DNA of 7,369 bases from Microbacterium sp. (lineage in GTDB: Bacteria > Actinomycetota > Actinomycetes > Actinomycetales > Microbacteriaceae), in assembly GCA_003248845.1 (NCBI GenBank), contig QFPD01000094.1:1-7369 (forward strand), read 5' to 3'. Position 1 is the first letter of the stretch. Every line of letters starts with the position of its first letter. The notes under the pieces are model-generated. The model searched no databases. It was not told the origin of the DNA and saw only the letters and a list, made by a program, of their open reading frames with translations. A program made the position numbers and the translations under genes. Below, piece after piece: positions 5,891-7,369 of this stretch.

Positions 5891-5971
5891 GCGGACGACG
5901 TCCCCTCTGCGTGTCACCCCGCCAAACGTCGCGCTCCGCACATCGCGCCCGAGCACCCGTGCGACGCGTCC

Positions 5972-5977
5972 TAAGAT
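5972..5977 (+). promoter_or_regulatory. Probable glnR promoter -10
   Basis: TAAGAT is the best -10 match in the window. It predicts a transcript starting near 5984 with a leader of about 31 nt, ending in the A/G-rich AAGGGA ribosome binding site (6005-6010) before the ATG at 6015. The -35 position (about 5949-5954) has no TTGACA resemblance, which suggests weak or activator-dependent use. Confidence 0.6.
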
Positions 5978-5984
5978 GAAGGCA

Positions 5985-6003
5985 CTGGTGGCGAGACCAC
6001 CGG
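5985..6003 (+). other. Small hairpin in the glnR leader
   Basis: GGTGG (5987-5991) pairs with CCACC (5997-6001) around the loop CGAGA. A T-G wobble and a C-G pair extend it to 7 bp. It begins at or just after the predicted transcription start and ends directly against the purine-rich ribosome binding region. It could stabilise the 5' end of the mRNA or tune ribosome access. It is too small to be a riboswitch. Confidence 0.45.
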
Positions 6004-6014
6004 GAAGGGACTTC

Positions 6015-6701
6015 ATGGCTCAGCTCCTCGTCTTGAGCTCCGCCCTCGGCGGTGCCCCCGCCCTGCCCGCCCTCGAGCTGCTCAGCCATCGCGTGCGGCA
6101 GATCCCGGCCGAGCCGGCGCAGCTCGTCAACGCGCCGAACGCCGACGTCATCTTCGTCGACGCGCGCACCGACCTCGTCGGCGCGAAGTCCCTGTGCAAG
6201 ATCCTCAACACGACGGGTCTGGACGCGCCGCTCGTCCTCATCGTCACGGAAGGCGGACTGACGGCCGTCTCGACCGACTGGGGCGTCGACGACGTCATCC
6301 TGTACACCGCGGGCCCCGCCGAGGTCGACGCGCGCGTCCGGCTCGCGGTCGGACGGCAGAGCGCCGAGCAGACGACGAGCCGCATCCAGACGTCGGGCAT
6401 CACCATCGACGAGTCGTCCTATTCAGCCAAGGTGCACGGCAAGCCGCTCGATCTCACCTACAAGGAGTTCCAGCTGCTGCACTTCTTCGCCACCCACCCC
6501 TCGCGTGTCTTCACGCGGGAGCAGCTGCTCAGCGAAGTGTGGGGTTACGACTACTTCGGTGGCACGCGCACCGTCGATGTGCACGTTCGGCGCCTGCGCG
6601 CCAAGCTGGGCGACCTTGAACAGCTGATCGGCACGGTGCGCAACGTCGGGTATCGCTTCAACGTCTACGAGGACGAGAAGGCTTCCACCTCCGCGCGTTA
6701 A
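6015..6701 (+). CDS. glnR: Global nitrogen regulator GlnR, atypical OmpR-type response regulator
   Basis: GlnR controls glutamine synthetase, ammonium and nitrate uptake and much of nitrogen metabolism in actinobacteria by binding DNA as a dimer. The 228-residue protein has a receiver-like domain (about 3-112) and an OmpR winged helix (about 126-216). The phrase [20 protein letters not shown] (76-95) and [20 protein letters not shown] (136-155) closely resemble Streptomyces GlnR. The recognition part contains [20 protein letters not shown], then [10 protein letters not shown] at the wing. The receiver keeps an aspartate at D49 but lacks the acidic pair after strand 1 ([10 protein letters not shown]) and the strand-5 lysine (ILYTAGPAE), consistent with phosphorylation-independent action known for GlnR. 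It has no partner kinase gene here, as expected for an orphan. ppk follows after 34 bp. In Streptomyces PhoP regulates glnR, linking nitrogen to phosphate. Confidence 0.92.
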   Translation: MAQLLVLSSALGGAPALPALELLSHRVRQIPAEPAQLVNAPNADVIFVDARTDLVGAKSLCKILNTTGLDAPLVLIVTEGGLTAVSTDWGVDDVILYTAGPAEVDARVRLAVGRQSAEQTTSRIQTSGITIDESSYSAKVHGKPLDLTYKEFQLLHFFATHPSRVFTREQLLSEVWGYDYFGGTRTVDVHVRRLRAKLGDLEQLIGTVRNVGYRFNVYEDEKASTSAR

Positions 6702-6706
6702 CGCGC
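6693..6706. repeat. 14-bp perfect palindrome across the glnR stop codon
   Basis: GCGCGTTAACGCGC is self-complementary and contains the TAA stop at 6699-6701. As RNA it could form only a short 5-bp stem and has no T-run, so it is a weak terminator at best. Read-through into ppk remains likely. Confidence 0.35.
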
Positions 6707-6716
6707 CCGTCACCGG

Positions 6717-6735
6717 TCCCTGCAATGATGAGGGA
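6717..6735 (+). promoter_or_regulatory. ppk start region: extended -10 or hidden ribosome binding site
   Basis: TGC-AATGAT (6721-6729) looks like an extended -10 ending exactly 6 nt before the ATG at 6736, which would make a leaderless ppk mRNA. The same bases also hold AGGGA (6731-6735) directly against the ATG, too close for an efficient Shine-Dalgarno. On any transcript reading through from glnR, AGGGA can pair with TCCCT (6717-6721). Either reading suggests that ppk expression from glnR read-through is dampened and a separate start dominates. Confidence 0.4.
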
Positions 6736-7369
6736 ATGATCGACACCGAGGTTCTGGACTACGGTCTGGGCGAGGCCGACGACGACGACTTCGACGAGAC
6801 CGTCGAGGTCGACGACGCCCAGCTTCCCGACCACCGCTACATGGACCGCGAGCTCAGCTGGCTCGCGTTCAACCAGCGGGTGCTGGAGCTCGCCGAAGAT
6901 CCGTCCCTGCCAGTGCTCGAGCGCGCGAACTTCCTCGCGATCTTCGCCTCCAACCTCGACGAGTTCTTCATGGTGCGCGTCGCCGGTCTCAAGCGGCGCA
7001 TCCTCACCGGACTGGCCGTGCCCACCAACGTGGGCCGCGCCCCGCAGGATGTGCTCTCCGACATCGCCGCCGCCGCGCACGTGCTGCAGGACCGGCACGC
7101 GCACGCGTTCCAGGAGCTGGTGCGCCCGGCCCTGGCCGACCACGGCGTCGACATCGTCACCTGGGACAGCCTGAGCGACGTGGACCGCCGGTCGCTCCGC
7201 GGCTACTTCTCCAACCAGATCTTCCCGGTGCTGATGCCCCTGGCCGTTGACCCGGCGCACCCGTTCCCCTACATCTCCGGCCTGTCGCTGAACCTGGCCG
7301 TGCGGTTGCACAGTTCCAAGACCGGCAAGCAGGAGTTCGCCCGGCTCAAGGTGCCCTCGATGCTGCCCC
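6736..7369 (+). CDS. ppk1: Polyphosphate kinase 1, N-terminal part (runs off the window)
   Basis: PPK1 makes inorganic polyphosphate from the terminal phosphate of ATP and runs the reverse reaction. The first 211 residues are present. After an acidic N-terminal extension (EADDDDFDE, 13-21) come the conserved N-domain blocks RELSWLAFNQRVLELAED (38-55), ANFLAIFASNLDEFFMVRV (64-82) with GLKRR (84-88), and FPVLMPLAVDPAHPFPYISG (163-182). N46 lies in the block whose asparagine contacts ATP in E. coli PPK. The phosphorylated histidine and C-terminal catalytic domains lie beyond the edge. The window ends mid-gene, so this is not a broken gene. The ATG at 6736 is the only start that keeps the acidic extension; the Met at residue 36 would begin right at the domain. 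It is probably coupled to glnR on the same strand. Confidence 0.95.
   Translation, partial: MIDTEVLDYGLGEADDDDFDETVEVDDAQLPDHRYMDRELSWLAFNQRVLELAEDPSLPVLERANFLAIFASNLDEFFMVRVAGLKRRILTGLAVPTNVGRAPQDVLSDIAAAAHVLQDRHAHAFQELVRPALADHGVDIVTWDSLSDVDRRSLRGYFSNQIFPVLMPLAVDPAHPFPYISGLSLNLAVRLHSSKTGKQEFARLKVPSMLP

Noticed and set aside
5913..5927. Possible GlnR box (GTCAC...CAAAC) in the spacer upstream of glnR
   Set aside because: The two half-like elements are 10 bp apart instead of the 11 expected for GTNAC-n6-GAAAC, and the second half lacks its leading G; too weak to call.
5490..6014. A plus-strand N-terminal extension of glnR
   Set aside because: The open frame extends upstream, but it is antisense to the 96-aa gene and threonine/proline-rich; the GlnR family starts at MAQLLVLSS, with a ribosome binding site and a -10 element just before.
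5879..6016. A longer N-terminus for the 96-aa membrane protein, starting at 6016
   Set aside because: It would cross the glnR promoter and start codon and add a basic, non-membrane 46-residue piece; the ATG at 5878 has better upstream signals.
6736..7369. ppk1 as a truncated pseudogene
   Set aside because: The frame is open to the window edge with all N-domain motifs intact; the gene is cut by the window, not broken.

Overview
The window is very GC-rich, codon-dense bacterial chromosome. The proteins look actinobacterial: a GlnR-type orphan regulator, a PPK1 with an acidic N-terminus, and a nitrobindin-like protein beside a YgfZ-like protein. The overall style fits Microbacteriaceae, most probably Microbacterium or a close relative. 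The genus is inferred from protein resemblance and gene order, not from a marker gene. There is no sign of a mobile element, prophage, CRISPR array, tRNA or rRNA. This is core chromosome, and I do not see a wholly new system in it.

Layout from left to right. Bases 1-167 contain no gene I can defend; they carry a candidate 11-bp-periodic Pho-type operator (45-77) and a perfect 18-bp palindrome (117-134) in front of phoU (168-866, +). phoU converges on gpmA (936-1685, -), a glycolytic phosphoglycerate mutase, and a long perfect hairpin between them serves both strands. gpmA is divergent, over a 40-bp spacer, from a class I SAM-dependent methyltransferase of unknown substrate (1726-2604, +). The methyltransferase converges with only 16 bp to spare on a leftward array. 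Read in its own direction, that array runs: a 96-aa three-helix membrane protein (5878-5588), a 37-aa single-helix membrane protein (5578-5465), a nitrobindin-like heme-binding protein (5460-4849), a YgfZ-like folate-binding protein (4838-3753) and a FUSC-family membrane protein (3742-2621). The gaps are 9, 4, 10 and 10 bp, so the array is probably one operon with an internal promoter. Rightwards from a 136-bp divergent spacer come glnR (6015-6701), the global nitrogen regulator of actinobacteria, and ppk1 (6736 to the window edge), polyphosphate kinase, which is cut off.

How the genes relate. PhoU, GlnR and PPK1 link phosphate sensing, nitrogen control and polyphosphate storage. Similar groupings of glnR, a ygfZ-like gene, a nitrobindin-like gene and a phoU homologue are known in mycobacteria, so this looks like an old actinobacterial neighbourhood. 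Nitrobindin-like protein and YgfZ suggest a shared theme of heme/NO chemistry and Fe-S cluster upkeep.

The most notable non-coding signals are these: (i) a repeated geometry in which a -10-like hexamer ends 6-7 nt before the start codon at five genes, suggesting leaderless transcripts; (ii) the Pho-type array before phoU; (iii) an excess of the hexamer GGATGC/GCATCC, which also forms the cores of both perfect palindromes flanking phoU; (iv) a 37-codon gene too short for usual gene callers.
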